Shown: positions 17,201 to 25,102, counted from the first letter of the stretch. The stretch: DNA of 64,000 bases from CADDYT01 sp035294125 (GCA_035294125.1 DATGLM010000076.1:62001-126000); one strand, 5' to 3'. Notes: generated by a model from the sequence alone, not told the origin. Made by a program: numbers and translations.

Positions 17201-17419
17201 GCGGCCCTCGGCACGACGATTGGCTTGCATAGCGATAAGCTGGGCGGCGATAGCCTGCTCAACAGCGATCCCACCTTCCACGGAACACTCTTCTCAATTT
17301 ATAGTCAGACCGACGCTGTCCATCGGCTTCTCCTGTCGTGGGGAGCACTGGTGGTCATCTGCATCGTGCTCAGTATCCTCATGGGCATCGGTCTGAAACG
17401 CAAGGATAGCCGTTCTTAA
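14225..17419 (+). CDS. FHA-FHA-FHA-ABC transporter fusion (ABCG-type half transporter)
   Basis: A 1064-residue protein. There are three forkhead-associated phosphothreonine-binding modules: TIGRGTNNDIIIENDLKVSR at residues ~35-55, SIGRDASNDIVINDRIVSGR at ~225-245 and TIGRRPDNMVVLNHPQVSGH at ~338-360. A Pro/Gln-rich linker separates the first two. The ABC domain has Walker A GGSGAGKST (~449), signature LSGGQRKR (~551) and Walker B FFLDEPTSGLDPG (~573). From residue ~730 an ABC2-type membrane domain with about six helices and a large external loop follows. GTG is the start, after a GAGGAG site. It would export or translocate a hydrophobic substrate, gated by Ser/Thr kinase signalling. Between the halogenase and ketosynthases it may export the product, but the location is the only evidence. 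Confidence 0.9.
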   Translation: MNGAANEPGMVSISFLSGPLAGKTYSITRPITTIGRGTNNDIIIENDLKVSRNHARLIYNNGSWIIEKIAPQNIVTVNQQRVDQAIIQDNAMIGLGDNTTFRFQVRVDAPQRVGPVSVPGLPPTYNPTVPSEPFQTPPQPFQPLPRQPSQPIPTPPAGIPMGGTAPNVFSAPQPAFFTSPLQGDMASPGETVIARPQATGIPTIEVSSNAHGFRQTFPLDKPVISIGRDASNDIVINDRIVSGRHLQIVRQGNQFFIIHPHPDRQHTLNGLLYQGRKIRGDEQYRQPLRRGDIYRIGDENGTLITLTYNDGTGIQQEAVPPVQPIRLDMPELTIGRRPDNMVVLNHPQVSGHHARLVRDGSAYRVLDLNSTNHVYVNSELVSNKLLKTGDEIRIGPYRLIYEGNELKQYDESNLIRIDALHLRKFGNNNVTLLNDITVAIPPRKFVALVGGSGAGKSTLMDALNGLRPAQQGQVLYNGQDYYKNLAAFSTQLGYVPQDDIVHRDLTVERALYYAAKMRLPSDYTEEQIEQRIKEVLEEVELTRRRKLLVKKLSGGQRKRVSIALELLANPSVFFLDEPTSGLDPGLDRKMMFLLRNLADRGHTIVLVTHATNNITFCDYVCFLCSGGKLAYFGPPEQAKTYFGKNDFAEIYSSLEPTEENPNIPDEAEARFRASPEYQEYIVTPLREGPVGSNGASSASAARVAPQQLKRPKRGNPFKQFALLSRRNLELLLNDRANLVILLLQAPLIALLLMLIIRSQVGAGVFDANNVVQCAPRITTSLVQSPTGFIGLNTTSNSTVDCSQIKTYLQTNATGQQYVKAKGNNLNSALQDFIVLGNSINALRALFIVGFISVLFGCINGTRAIVKEAAIYRRERTVNLGIAPYILSKILILGVLALFQSAMLLLITELFEPLHQGIILPVLLEAYITLALVGLSGLLIGLAASAFAANEDSANSLLPFLLIPQLIFAGVEIPLKNLPLQIPALIFPMRWAMAALGTTIGLHSDKLGGDSLLNSDPTFHGTLFSIYSQTDAVHRLLLSWGALVVICIVLSILMGIGLKRKDSRS

Positions 17420-17448
17420 AAAGAGGCGATGAAGTAAACCGGTAAAAC

Positions 17449-17490
17449 GGGAGGGGTGAAGTGGAGTACACACATCCCTCCCATTTTCTT
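17449..17490 (+). terminator. rho-independent terminator after the FHA-ABC gene
   Basis: A GGGAGGGGTG arm pairs with CATCCCTCCC (one mismatch) and is followed by ATTTTCTTT, about 30 bp after the stop codon. Confidence 0.6.
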
Positions 17491-17537
17491 TCCCCCTGTA
17501 CACTGTCACTGCATGTTGTCCCCGTAGTTCGCAAAGA

Positions 17538-17553
17538 TGTGAGCAAACTCACG
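17538..17553 (+). promoter_or_regulatory. CRP-like palindrome, distal site before the ketosynthase
   Basis: TGTGAGCAAACTCACG matches TGTGA-N6-TCACA except for the final base. It is repeated almost exactly at 17584. Its centre is about 88 bp before the predicted transcription start. Confidence 0.5.
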
Positions 17554-17583
17554 CAGCAGATGAGCACTTTTACCGATGAGATA

Positions 17584-17626
17584 TGTGAGCAAACTCATAG
17601 AGAAGTCTGTCAGTTTCTGCGATACT
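17584..17626 (+). promoter_or_regulatory. predicted ketosynthase promoter with class II CRP-like site
   Basis: The CRP-like site TGTGAGCAAACTCATA (17584-17599) is followed by an extended -10, TGCGATACT (17618-17626), with no recognisable -35. With a start near 17633 the site is centred at about -41.5, the canonical class II activator position. Confidence 0.5.
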
Positions 17627-17693
17627 AAAAAAGAAGCTATGAAGCGTTGTAACAGTAGAAAAATGACGAATGATTGTGTCTCAGGAGAAAAGC

Positions 17694-18977
17694 ATGCATC
17701 GACGAGTAGTGATTACAGGATTGGGGGTAATAGCACCCAATGGCATAGGAAAAGAGCAGTTCTGGGACGCCTGCGTTTCCGGTCGTTCGGGAGTGCGCCG
17801 TATTACCCGTTTCGATGCCAGCAGCCTGCCGGTACAGATTGCGGGAGAAGTTCCCAATTTTGACCCCGTGGCGCTGGGAGTGACGGAAAAAGAATCTGTC
17901 TACCTGGATCGTGCAACCCATTTTTCCATTGCTTCCGCCAATATGGCGCTGGAAGACGCGGGATTGCTAGACAAACTCAGCGAGGAAGAACGAGAGCGCA
18001 CAGGGGTCTATATGGGATCGGCAATGGCAGGAATCGATGAACTGGAACAGGCCTGGTTGAAGCTGACAGATAGTGGCAACCATCCTCCACGGGAAGCGAA
18101 AGAACAGGCCACTCTCATCATTACACGAATGATGACGCACACCTACGCGACCATGGTCGCTGTCCATCACCAGTTGTACGGCCCATGTGTGTCACTGGCG
18201 ACAGCCTGCGCGGCGGGAGGAGATGCCATTGGAGAGGCTTTCCGCGCTATTCAGGAGGGCTACGTTGATCGCGTGCTGGCGGGAGGAGCCGATTCGGCCA
18301 TCAGCGCGGTAGGAATCAACGTATTCGCTATTCTTGGAGCTTTGAGCACGCGCAATGAGGAGCCAGAGCGGGCATCGCGCCCATATGATGCCCTACGTGA
18401 TGGCTTCGTAATGGCCGAGGGAGCAGCGATCTTGCTGCTGGAGGAGCGCGAGTTGGCGCTGGCACGCAATGCGCGCATCTACGCTGAGATTATCGGTTTC
18501 AGCTCGAACATTAACGCACATCACATGACCGCACCCCCACCGGATGGAGCGCCGCTCCAACGACTGCTGCAGCAAGTCCTGCGGCAAGCAGGGGTGAAGC
18601 ACGAAGAGCTTGATTACATCAATTCGCATGGCAGTTCGACTCCCCCTAACGAGGTTGCGGAGACGTCGGCTTACAAGGCCCTTTTCGGCGAGCGGGCCTC
18701 CCGCATTCCCATTAGCTCCACAAAGTCATTGATCGGCCATGCGCAGGGAGCATCAAGCGCGATTGAAGCAGTTGCTACTGCCCTGACCTTAGAACATCAG
18801 GTGATCCACCCGACGATCAATCAGGAGCAACCCGACCCGCGTTGCGATCTCGATTACGTGCCCAACGTAGCTCGCCATGCGACTGTCAACGTGGCACTGA
18901 CACACTCCAGTGGGTTTGGAGGAGTAAATGGAGCGCTTGTGCTCGCTCGTCCTGAGTGGGTTGATACACACATGTAG
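17694..18977 (+). CDS. beta-ketoacyl synthase, KS-alpha type
   Basis: A thiolase-fold condensing enzyme of the FabF / type II polyketide KS-alpha group, starting RRVVITGLGVIAPNGIG. The catalytic residues are all present: Cys172 in LATACAAGG, His312 in NSHGSSTP, Lys344 in STKSLIG and His349 in GHAQG. It would decarboxylate malonyl-ACP and extend an ACP-bound chain. The ATG at 17694, seven bases after AGGAG, was chosen over an upstream ATG at 17670. It is 23-35 bp from a second KS-like gene lacking the Cys, the classic KS-alpha/chain-length-factor arrangement. No acyl carrier protein gene is visible nearby, so the partner ACP must lie elsewhere. A housekeeping fabF role is less likely given the pairing. 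Confidence 0.88.
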   Translation: MHRRVVITGLGVIAPNGIGKEQFWDACVSGRSGVRRITRFDASSLPVQIAGEVPNFDPVALGVTEKESVYLDRATHFSIASANMALEDAGLLDKLSEEERERTGVYMGSAMAGIDELEQAWLKLTDSGNHPPREAKEQATLIITRMMTHTYATMVAVHHQLYGPCVSLATACAAGGDAIGEAFRAIQEGYVDRVLAGGADSAISAVGINVFAILGALSTRNEEPERASRPYDALRDGFVMAEGAAILLLEERELALARNARIYAEIIGFSSNINAHHMTAPPPDGAPLQRLLQQVLRQAGVKHEELDYINSHGSSTPPNEVAETSAYKALFGERASRIPISSTKSLIGHAQGASSAIEAVATALTLEHQVIHPTINQEQPDPRCDLDYVPNVARHATVNVALTHSSGFGGVNGALVLARPEWVDTHM

Positions 18978-19012
18978 GTTCTCATGAGAGGACAGAAACA
19001 GTGAGGATAATC

Positions 19013-20260
19013 ATGGTACAGCAAGCAGGACGACGAGTGGTCATCACCGGCTTAGGAGTTGTAGCCCCCAATGGCATCGGCACTCCAGCTTTCTGGGAGG
19101 CGACCGCAAACGGCATTTCAGGCATAGACCACATTCAACGCTTCTCAACTGACGACCTGCCCATCAAGGTAGGGGGCGCGGTATCTGACTTTGTGGCGAC
19201 AAATTACATCGAGCGCAAGCTGGTAAACCGAACAGCTCGTTCCACGCAGTTTACGCTGGCCGCGACTCAGGAAGCGGTGCAGGATGCACGGCTGGCGCTG
19301 GAAGAACAAGATATGGAACAGGTAGGGGCGGTTATTGGCTGCGCTCTGGGTGGCAATGGCTATGTGATGCAGCAAATGCAGGCCATGTTCACGCGCGGGA
19401 CGCGGGCAATGAGCGCCTACACGGCAATCGCTGCGCTGCAAATAGCGAACGCGGGACAGGTCTCCATCCGTCATAATGTGCAAGGATATAGTAAGACGGC
19501 GATACATGATGTCGTCGGCGGGCTGGATGCGCTTGGTCTGGCCTATCGAGCAATCCGGCGCGGTGAGGCGGAAGTGATCATCGCCGGCGGCTGCGATGAA
19601 CCAATAGAGCCTACCGTTCTCATCGCGATGGCACATAGCGACCAGTGCGCGCTGGGAGATGATCCAGATATGTATCGCCCGTTCGACCGGCGCGCACGCG
19701 GCACAGTGCTGGCAGAAGGGGCGGGGATATGCATACTGGAGGATTACGAGCACGCCCGCAGGCGAGGCGCACGCATGTATGGAGAAATTGTTGGGTATAG
19801 CCAGACCAACGACGCGCATGGGATGACAGTGCCATCAGCCTGCGGCAAACACTATGCCAGGGCGATCAAACTGGCGCTGCAAGAGGGGCAGATAGGCCCG
19901 CAGGAGCTTGCCTACTTCAGCGCCGATGGACGCGCCCTCCCCTCTTCAGACGCGGGCGAGGCTGAGGCCCTGCGCCTGGCCTTCGGCTCCGAGCTAGAGC
20001 GGCTCCCCGTCAGCGTGCCGCGCACCTGCATCGGCCACGCTTACTCAGCCGCCGGACCTCTCGATATGATCACGGCCCTGCTGGCGCTTCAACATCATAC
20101 AATTCCACCCACCATCAACTGCGAGCAACTCGACCCAACCTACGGGCTGAACCTGGTACGGGACCAGGCACGCCCGACCCACGGCTCAGCCGTCCTGCTC
20201 GGCGGGCGCGCCACCGGCGGCTCAAACGTCGTGCTGGCGATCAAGAAAGTTGGGGAGTGA
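19013..20260 (+). CDS. chain-length-factor-like ketosynthase (KS-beta)
   Basis: This is a KS-fold paralog of the preceding gene (RRVVITGLGVVAPNGIG at the N-terminus) without the active-site Cys: the corresponding region reads AIHDVVGGLDALG. The GGLDAL run is typical of chain length factors, where Gln often replaces Cys; here the position is Val. The catalytic His regions have also changed, to SADGRALPSS instead of NxHGTxTP and PRTCIGH instead of TKSxxGH. So it should be a non-catalytic partner forming a heterodimer with KS-alpha and setting chain length. ATG 19013 follows GAGG; a GTG at 19001 is also possible. It ends 17 bp before a perfect 29-bp hairpin. Confidence 0.85.
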   Translation: MVQQAGRRVVITGLGVVAPNGIGTPAFWEATANGISGIDHIQRFSTDDLPIKVGGAVSDFVATNYIERKLVNRTARSTQFTLAATQEAVQDARLALEEQDMEQVGAVIGCALGGNGYVMQQMQAMFTRGTRAMSAYTAIAALQIANAGQVSIRHNVQGYSKTAIHDVVGGLDALGLAYRAIRRGEAEVIIAGGCDEPIEPTVLIAMAHSDQCALGDDPDMYRPFDRRARGTVLAEGAGICILEDYEHARRRGARMYGEIVGYSQTNDAHGMTVPSACGKHYARAIKLALQEGQIGPQELAYFSADGRALPSSDAGEAEALRLAFGSELERLPVSVPRTCIGHAYSAAGPLDMITALLALQHHTIPPTINCEQLDPTYGLNLVRDQARPTHGSAVLLGGRATGGSNVVLAIKKVGE

Positions 20261-20277
20261 GCCAGTAGATTGACCCG

Positions 20278-20340
20278 TTGCAGGCAAAACATCAACCAGG
20301 CCGACCGCCAGGGTCGGCCTGGTTGATGTTTTGCCTGCAA
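20278..20340. terminator. perfect 29-bp inverted repeat after the KS/CLF genes
   Basis: Arms 20278-20306 and 20312-20340 are exact reverse complements around a 5-nt loop. There is no long T-tract. It is far longer than an ordinary terminator stem. Confidence 0.7.
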
Positions 20341-20509
20341 CGCCTGTTCATAAAACAGCGTGTCTGTAAAAGGGAAAAGGCGTCTTTTCGCACTAGAGGA
20401 TTCCGTTACCTTGTTCAGATTGTCATGCTACGCTCGCGGATTATAGCCTTTCTGCACGATCAGTATTTTCACCTGATGTACGCCATCCCCTACACGCCAA
20501 TTCTCCTCG

Positions 20510-20740
20510 CAGATGCGCATCAAGCCACAGTCGCGGCTCAAACAGGGACTGCTGCTCTCTCGTTTCACCAGGGCCAGCCGTCGTTACGCCGGTCGCATGC
20601 TGCCACAACCGGCTGTACAGAACGCACAGGGGAGGCGCGTCCTTCTCGACGAGGTGCCGGGCAATAACTTCGTCCTGCTGCGCCTGCATGCGCAACCACG
20701 GCGGGCATCTTCCGCGCTGACAGCCGAACCCTGGCACTGG
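20510..20740 (+). pseudogene. remnant of an MhpA-like FAD monooxygenase (C-terminal part)
   Basis: A short reading frame contains IKPQSRLKQGLLLSR, AGRMLPQPAV, GRRVLLDEVPG and NNFVLLRL. This order resembles the C-terminal domain of 3-(3-hydroxyphenyl)propionate-hydroxylase-type flavin monooxygenases. The FAD-binding and substrate domains (about 400 residues) are missing and the frame is lost after about 20700. It is probably a deletion relic between the CLF gene and the convergent dehydrogenase. Assigned by recalled motifs only. Confidence 0.45.
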
Positions 20741-20798
20741 ATGTGCGCTTCATCCGCATCCGCCCGTTCAGCGAGTCGGAACGTCCTGCAGGACAGGA

Positions 20799-21719
20799 CT
20801 ACTCTTCCTGTACCGCACGGGCAGCGATGCCAGAAAGGGTCTCCATGAAGTGAACAATGGCGGAGAAATCGCCTGCGACGCCCTCGGCGCTGGCAGCAGC
20901 GAACATCTGGTGAGCAGCGGCAGTGGCAGGCATGGGAACCTCACGCTCATGCGCCTCCTGCAGGATCAAGGAAAAGTCTTTGTACATCAGAGAAAGGGCG
21001 AAGTTCACCGGGTAAACCTCGTTCTGGACATTTTCCAGCTTGCTCCTGATCGAGGGGGAAAGCACGGCAGTCTGATCCAGCACCTCGATAAGCTGTTTCT
21101 TGTCCAGCCCGGCCTTTTCGCCGAGGGAGAAGGCTTCGGCCAGAGCCTGGATGCTGAGACCAAGCAGAGTATTAACAACGAGTTTCATAGTAGTACCCAT
21201 GCCGTTGCCACCCATATGAAATATCTTGTGGCCCAGCACCTGCAGGATAGGCTGGCACTTCTCATAGACCTGCTGCTCTCCACCTACGAAGATCACCAGG
21301 TCGCCGGATTCGACCTGAGGCACACTGCCTGAGACAGCCGCATCAAGCATTTCCGCCCGTTTTTCTCTGGCCGCGCCATAGATTTTGCGCGACTCCACGG
21401 GGGAAACGGTGCTCAGGTCGATATAGGTCGCGCCGGGGCGGGCAACGGAGAGCGCGCCTTCGCGTCCAAACATGATCTCATCGAGAGCGGCATCATTCGT
21501 CACACACGAGAGCGTAAATTCTGAACCAGCAGCTACATCTCGCGGCGTCTGCGCCACAGTCGCACCGCGTTCTCTGAAGGGCTGCGTTCTCTCCCTGGTT
21601 CTATCATACACGGTCAAAGCATAACCCGCGTCGAGCAGGCGGGTTGCCATATGGCTCCCCATATGGCCAAGGCCGATGAAGCCAACATGGGGTTTTGTGT
21701 TTCCTTCTCTTGTCGGCAT
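20799..21719 (-). CDS. 3-hydroxyisobutyrate dehydrogenase-family NAD(P)-dependent oxidoreductase
   Basis: The N-terminal Rossmann domain has VGFIGLGHMGSHMATRLL, the beta-hydroxyacid dehydrogenase GxGxxG motif, followed by VYDRTRER. The substrate motif appears as DAAVSGSVPQVESGDL and the catalytic Lys in GMGTTMKLVVNTLLG. Length (~306) is normal. Members oxidise 3-hydroxyisobutyrate, tartronate semialdehyde or similar compounds. ATG 21719, eight bases after GGGAGG, is preferred over the GTG at 21728, which overlaps the ribosome site. It is co-directional with the FGGY kinase, suggesting sugar-acid metabolism, but a palindromic repeat lies between them. The exact substrate is not determinable. 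Confidence 0.85.
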   Translation of the reverse strand: MPTREGNTKPHVGFIGLGHMGSHMATRLLDAGYALTVYDRTRERTQPFRERGATVAQTPRDVAAGSEFTLSCVTNDAALDEIMFGREGALSVARPGATYIDLSTVSPVESRKIYGAAREKRAEMLDAAVSGSVPQVESGDLVIFVGGEQQVYEKCQPILQVLGHKIFHMGGNGMGTTMKLVVNTLLGLSIQALAEAFSLGEKAGLDKKQLIEVLDQTAVLSPSIRSKLENVQNEVYPVNFALSLMYKDFSLILQEAHEREVPMPATAAAHQMFAAASAEGVAGDFSAIVHFMETLSGIAARAVQEE

Positions 21720-21815
21720 AAACGGCACCTCCCTTTTTGATTATTATACCCTGAAATATCATGCGTAATGTTACACGAGTCGCCGGAACTAATTGTGACA
21801 GACCTTCATTCTTAT

Positions 21816-21898
21816 CCGTAGGGGCGCTGCCTGGGGCTAACCCGCCGTTGCCCATTAGAAGAGGTTCGCCGACGAGCCCCCAGGCAGCGCCCCTACGG
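21816..21898. repeat. long near-perfect inverted repeat
   Basis: Arms of 23-24 bp (21816-21838 and 21875-21898) differ by one inserted G and enclose 36 bp. The GTAGGGGCGCTGCCTGGGG core has a half-sized echo (CCCCTACGGAGG) at 36017-36028. It lies between two co-directional genes. Confidence 0.6.
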
Positions 21899-21917
21899 AG
21901 ATCCCCTTCCGAGCCGG

Positions 21918-23429
21918 TCACATATTGCCGAGAAGCGCATGGTAGAGTTTGATCTGGCGCTGCGCCCCCTGCAAATAGAGGACGTGGCGTGCAAGGTCGG
22001 GCAAAAGGGGTGGAGCGAGATCAAGAGGAATGTCCGCGAGAGCAGGCAAAATCTTGAGAGTTTCCAGAGCGAGTAGAGCATTGCCACGAGCGGAGGCTTC
22101 GTGCGTGAGCGAGAGGTGCAGGGGCGCACCGAGTGTGTCGGCAATGACCTGCCGCAGTGAGGAAGAGCCATTCAGCGCGCCGCCGCTGCCGATAATCATA
22201 GGAACCGGCTCAGTGCGGGCAAGGGTCGTGCTGATACGCTCGTAGACGGCGTTGAGCTGGTAGGCGACGCTCTCTACGCCAGCCCGCAGGATATCGAGAG
22301 GCGTGGTGCGAACGTTGATGCCCGAGATCGTGGCGCGAGCGTCGGCGTGCCAGCCCAGGCTGCGCTCGCCGGAAAGGAAAGGTAGGATGGTCAGGCCATG
22401 CGCGCACGGCTGCATAGCGACGATATCAGCATCAGCTTCGGGCAGTTTCGGCACTCTCAGGGTCTGCTCCATCCAGGCGAAGAGGTTGCCACCCTCGCTC
22501 AACGCTCCTCCAAACAGGCCACGCTGCGCATCGAGCAGATAGAGCCAGAGACCCTGTGGCGGAACAATGCTATCGGGAGGAACGACAACGCGGATCGCGG
22601 CAGAGGTGCCGACGGTCAGCGCCCAACGCTCGCTGGTAACCGCGCCGGAACCCGCGTTCGCCGCCGCCCCATCGCCGATGGCAGGGAACCAGGGAACAGT
22701 GTTGAGCACGGGCCAGCGCGAGGCGTAAGCCGGCAGCAACCCTTGCAGGCCGTCGTGTATATCGCCGAGGGCAGGCAGTTGCGCCGGACGCACGTGCAGA
22801 AATTCAGCCAGCCGCAGATCCCAGGTGCGCTCGCGAATGAGCAACATGCCGGTGCCAGAGGCCATAGAGAGGCTACAGACGGAGCGGCCCAGAAACTGGC
22901 GGTGCAGGTACTCACCAAACGAAAGCCACTGCGCGGCCCGGTTGAAGATATCGAGACGGTTGCGTTCAAGCCAGAATAGCCTGGCAGGCCAGTAACTGGC
23001 GTGCAGCGACGCTCCGGTACGCTCATGAATAGCCGCTTCATCGAGATAGTCGCGCAGGAACGTCGCCGCCTGGCGCGACCGTGTATCCTCCCACGTCATC
23101 AAAGGCATGATAGCATGATTATCCTGATCGACACCCACCAGGCTATGCCAGAAGGTATCGGTCGCCACGGCAGCAATGGAATGGGAGAGCGAACCAGCCT
23201 TCGCCAGCACTTCATCGATAGATTGCGCTACGACACGCACGAGCATATCGGCATCAACGGCCACCTCACCATCTTCGTTCGTGAGCAGTTCGTAGGAGGG
23301 CTGCGAAACCATACCGGGGACAGCCGCACCGCTGGCATCGAACAGCATAGCACGCACCGAAGAGGTGCCGATATCAAGCGAGAGAATTAACGGGGTATGC
23401 ACCGCACCGGAATTTGTCGCGTCTGTCAT
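21918..23429 (-). CDS. FGGY-family carbohydrate kinase (gluconokinase-like)
   Basis: A 503-residue sugar kinase with the actin-like ATPase fold. SLDIGTSSVRAMLFD is the N-terminal phosphate-binding loop, DTFWHSLVG and MTWEDTRS belong to the sugar site, and TVGTSAAIRV and IIGSGGALNGSSSLRQVIAD are the C-terminal ATP-binding motifs. The overall pattern (WxDxR-like, GTSAA) fits gluconokinases or related sugar-acid kinases. It is probably transcribed with the downstream dehydrogenase at 20799, forming a small sugar-acid catabolic unit. Substrate prediction inside FGGY is unreliable without a tree. Confidence 0.85.
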   Translation of the reverse strand: MTDATNSGAVHTPLILSLDIGTSSVRAMLFDASGAAVPGMVSQPSYELLTNEDGEVAVDADMLVRVVAQSIDEVLAKAGSLSHSIAAVATDTFWHSLVGVDQDNHAIMPLMTWEDTRSRQAATFLRDYLDEAAIHERTGASLHASYWPARLFWLERNRLDIFNRAAQWLSFGEYLHRQFLGRSVCSLSMASGTGMLLIRERTWDLRLAEFLHVRPAQLPALGDIHDGLQGLLPAYASRWPVLNTVPWFPAIGDGAAANAGSGAVTSERWALTVGTSAAIRVVVPPDSIVPPQGLWLYLLDAQRGLFGGALSEGGNLFAWMEQTLRVPKLPEADADIVAMQPCAHGLTILPFLSGERSLGWHADARATISGINVRTTPLDILRAGVESVAYQLNAVYERISTTLARTEPVPMIIGSGGALNGSSSLRQVIADTLGAPLHLSLTHEASARGNALLALETLKILPALADIPLDLAPPLLPDLARHVLYLQGAQRQIKLYHALLGNM

Positions 23430-23518
23430 GTCAAAGCCCTCCCTGTCTTTCTGTCATGATAATACCAGCTACCAGCTATAAAAACAACCTGAGCATTATC
23501 ATCCCCACCCCGGTCTAT

Positions 23519-25102
23519 TTATAGTCGGTGTGAATCCAGAGACCTGCCCTTGACGAACAGAAAAGAGGAGAGCGCGGCAAGCAGGGCGAGACCGCAACAA
23601 ATCAACATCGCGACGCGAAAGCCACTGATGAAGGAGGCGGCAACGGCATATGCGAGCGTATGGCGCAGGGAGCCGGAGACAGCGGGAGGAATCTGCACGC
23701 TCGCCAGTTTGTTGCCCTGTGCCAGCATGGCCTGCCGTAGCGAAGGTGAAACTGGCAGCGAGGAGAGCCGACCGGTGAGATCGCTGTCAAAAACACGCAG
23801 CACAAAGATGCTGAGGACGGCGATGGCAAGCAGACCAGAGAGACGCGAAACGGCATTATTGATGGCGGAAGCGATGCCAGCATAGCGGTCGGCCACCGCG
23901 CCGAGTACGGCGGTAGTGAGCGGCGCGACAGTGATGGTCATGCCAAGGCCAAGGACGGTCACAGCGGGGAAGTACGTTGTCCAGTAACTGCCGCCAACGC
24001 CGGGCAGCGCGAAAAGGGCAAAGCCAGCGGCGGCCACAACCGGGCCAACGACGAGCGGCAGCTTCGCGCCAAAACGATTGATAAGGCCACCGGCCCAGCG
24101 CGAGAGCGAGAACATGAGCAGGGTGAAAGGAAGCAAGGAGGCTCCGGCGGCAGTGGCGGAATAGCCCTGGGCCTGAATCAGCACAAAGGGGAGGAAGAAA
24201 AACGTGCCGCTCAGGGCCGCGTAGAGGAAGAGCGTCAGCAGGTTGGTGCCGCCGAACGTGGGCGAACGAAAGAGCTTGAGTGGCATCATAGGTGAGGCGC
24301 TGCGCAGCTCCACGAAGACGAAGCCGATCAGGGCAAGCATGCCGCCACCCATGCTGAGAAGCACCAGCAAATTGTTCAGGCCGAACGTGTTGGACTCGAC
24401 AAGACCGAAGACGAGACCGCCGAGGCCGAGCGTGGCAAACAATGCCCCCGGCCAGTCAAGGTGCGTTGATGAGCGGCCTTCTGAGACCATAGAGAGACCG
24501 CGCAAGGGGATGCAGAGAACAGCCAGGGCAAGCAGAGCGAGCGGAACATTGATAAAAAAGACCCAGCGCCAGGAGACGTGCTGCACCAGCCAGCCACCGA
24601 GCAGCGGGCCAAGCGCGGAGGTGATGGCAGAGAAGCCCGACCAGAGGCCGATGGCATGCCCGCGCCGGGCCGCGCTGAAGGTAGCCCGAATAATAGCGAG
24701 ACTACCAGGAGTGAGCAGCGCGCCGCCAATGCCCTGTGTGGCGCGAGCAATAATAAGCTGCGTCCCATCGAGTGCGAGGCCACTCCACAGCGAGGCGGCG
24801 GCAAAGAGCGCGATGCCGATGGCGAAGATGCGCTTCAACCCGTAACGGTCGCCCAGAGAGCCGCCCACCAGCATGAGAGAGGCCAGAAAGAGAGAATAAG
24901 CCTCGACAACCCACTGCACGCCGGAGGCATTGACATTCAGTTCCAACTGAATCTGCGGCAACGCGACGTTGACAACATTGGCATCGATAAAAACCATGCT
25001 GGAGCCAACGATGGTCGCTACAAGTATCCAGCGTTCCTGTGTCCTGTTAGCCAGACTCTTCCGGGCAGGTTGAGATGAAGATAGTGTTTTTTTATCCTGC
25101 AT
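23519..25102 (-). CDS. MFS drug exporter, DHA2 (14-helix) family
   Basis: A 527-residue major facilitator of the EmrB/QacA type. There are fourteen hydrophobic segments, motif A GSLGDRYGLKRIF after helix 2, the antiporter-type motif C ATQGIGGALLTPGSLAII, and GPLLGGWLVQHVSWRWVFFI. The C-terminus ends in a short basic tail. It would expel drugs or lipophilic cations by proton antiport. Its ATG overlaps the DoxX stop codon (TGATG), so the two are translationally coupled. The common upstream region carries two palindromes, suggesting control by a repressor such as TetR or MarR, although no regulator gene is adjacent. Confidence 0.9.
   Translation of the reverse strand: MQDKKTLSSSQPARKSLANRTQERWILVATIVGSSMVFIDANVVNVALPQIQLELNVNASGVQWVVEAYSLFLASLMLVGGSLGDRYGLKRIFAIGIALFAAASLWSGLALDGTQLIIARATQGIGGALLTPGSLAIIRATFSAARRGHAIGLWSGFSAITSALGPLLGGWLVQHVSWRWVFFINVPLALLALAVLCIPLRGLSMVSEGRSSTHLDWPGALFATLGLGGLVFGLVESNTFGLNNLLVLLSMGGGMLALIGFVFVELRSASPMMPLKLFRSPTFGGTNLLTLFLYAALSGTFFFLPFVLIQAQGYSATAAGASLLPFTLLMFSLSRWAGGLINRFGAKLPLVVGPVVAAAGFALFALPGVGGSYWTTYFPAVTVLGLGMTITVAPLTTAVLGAVADRYAGIASAINNAVSRLSGLLAIAVLSIFVLRVFDSDLTGRLSSLPVSPSLRQAMLAQGNKLASVQIPPAVSGSLRHTLAYAVAASFISGFRVAMLICCGLALLAALSSFLFVKGRSLDSHRL

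Noticed and set aside
17670..20260. An acyl carrier protein gene near the KS pair
   Set aside because: No small frame with a DSL-type phosphopantetheine site was found between 10 and 21 kb.
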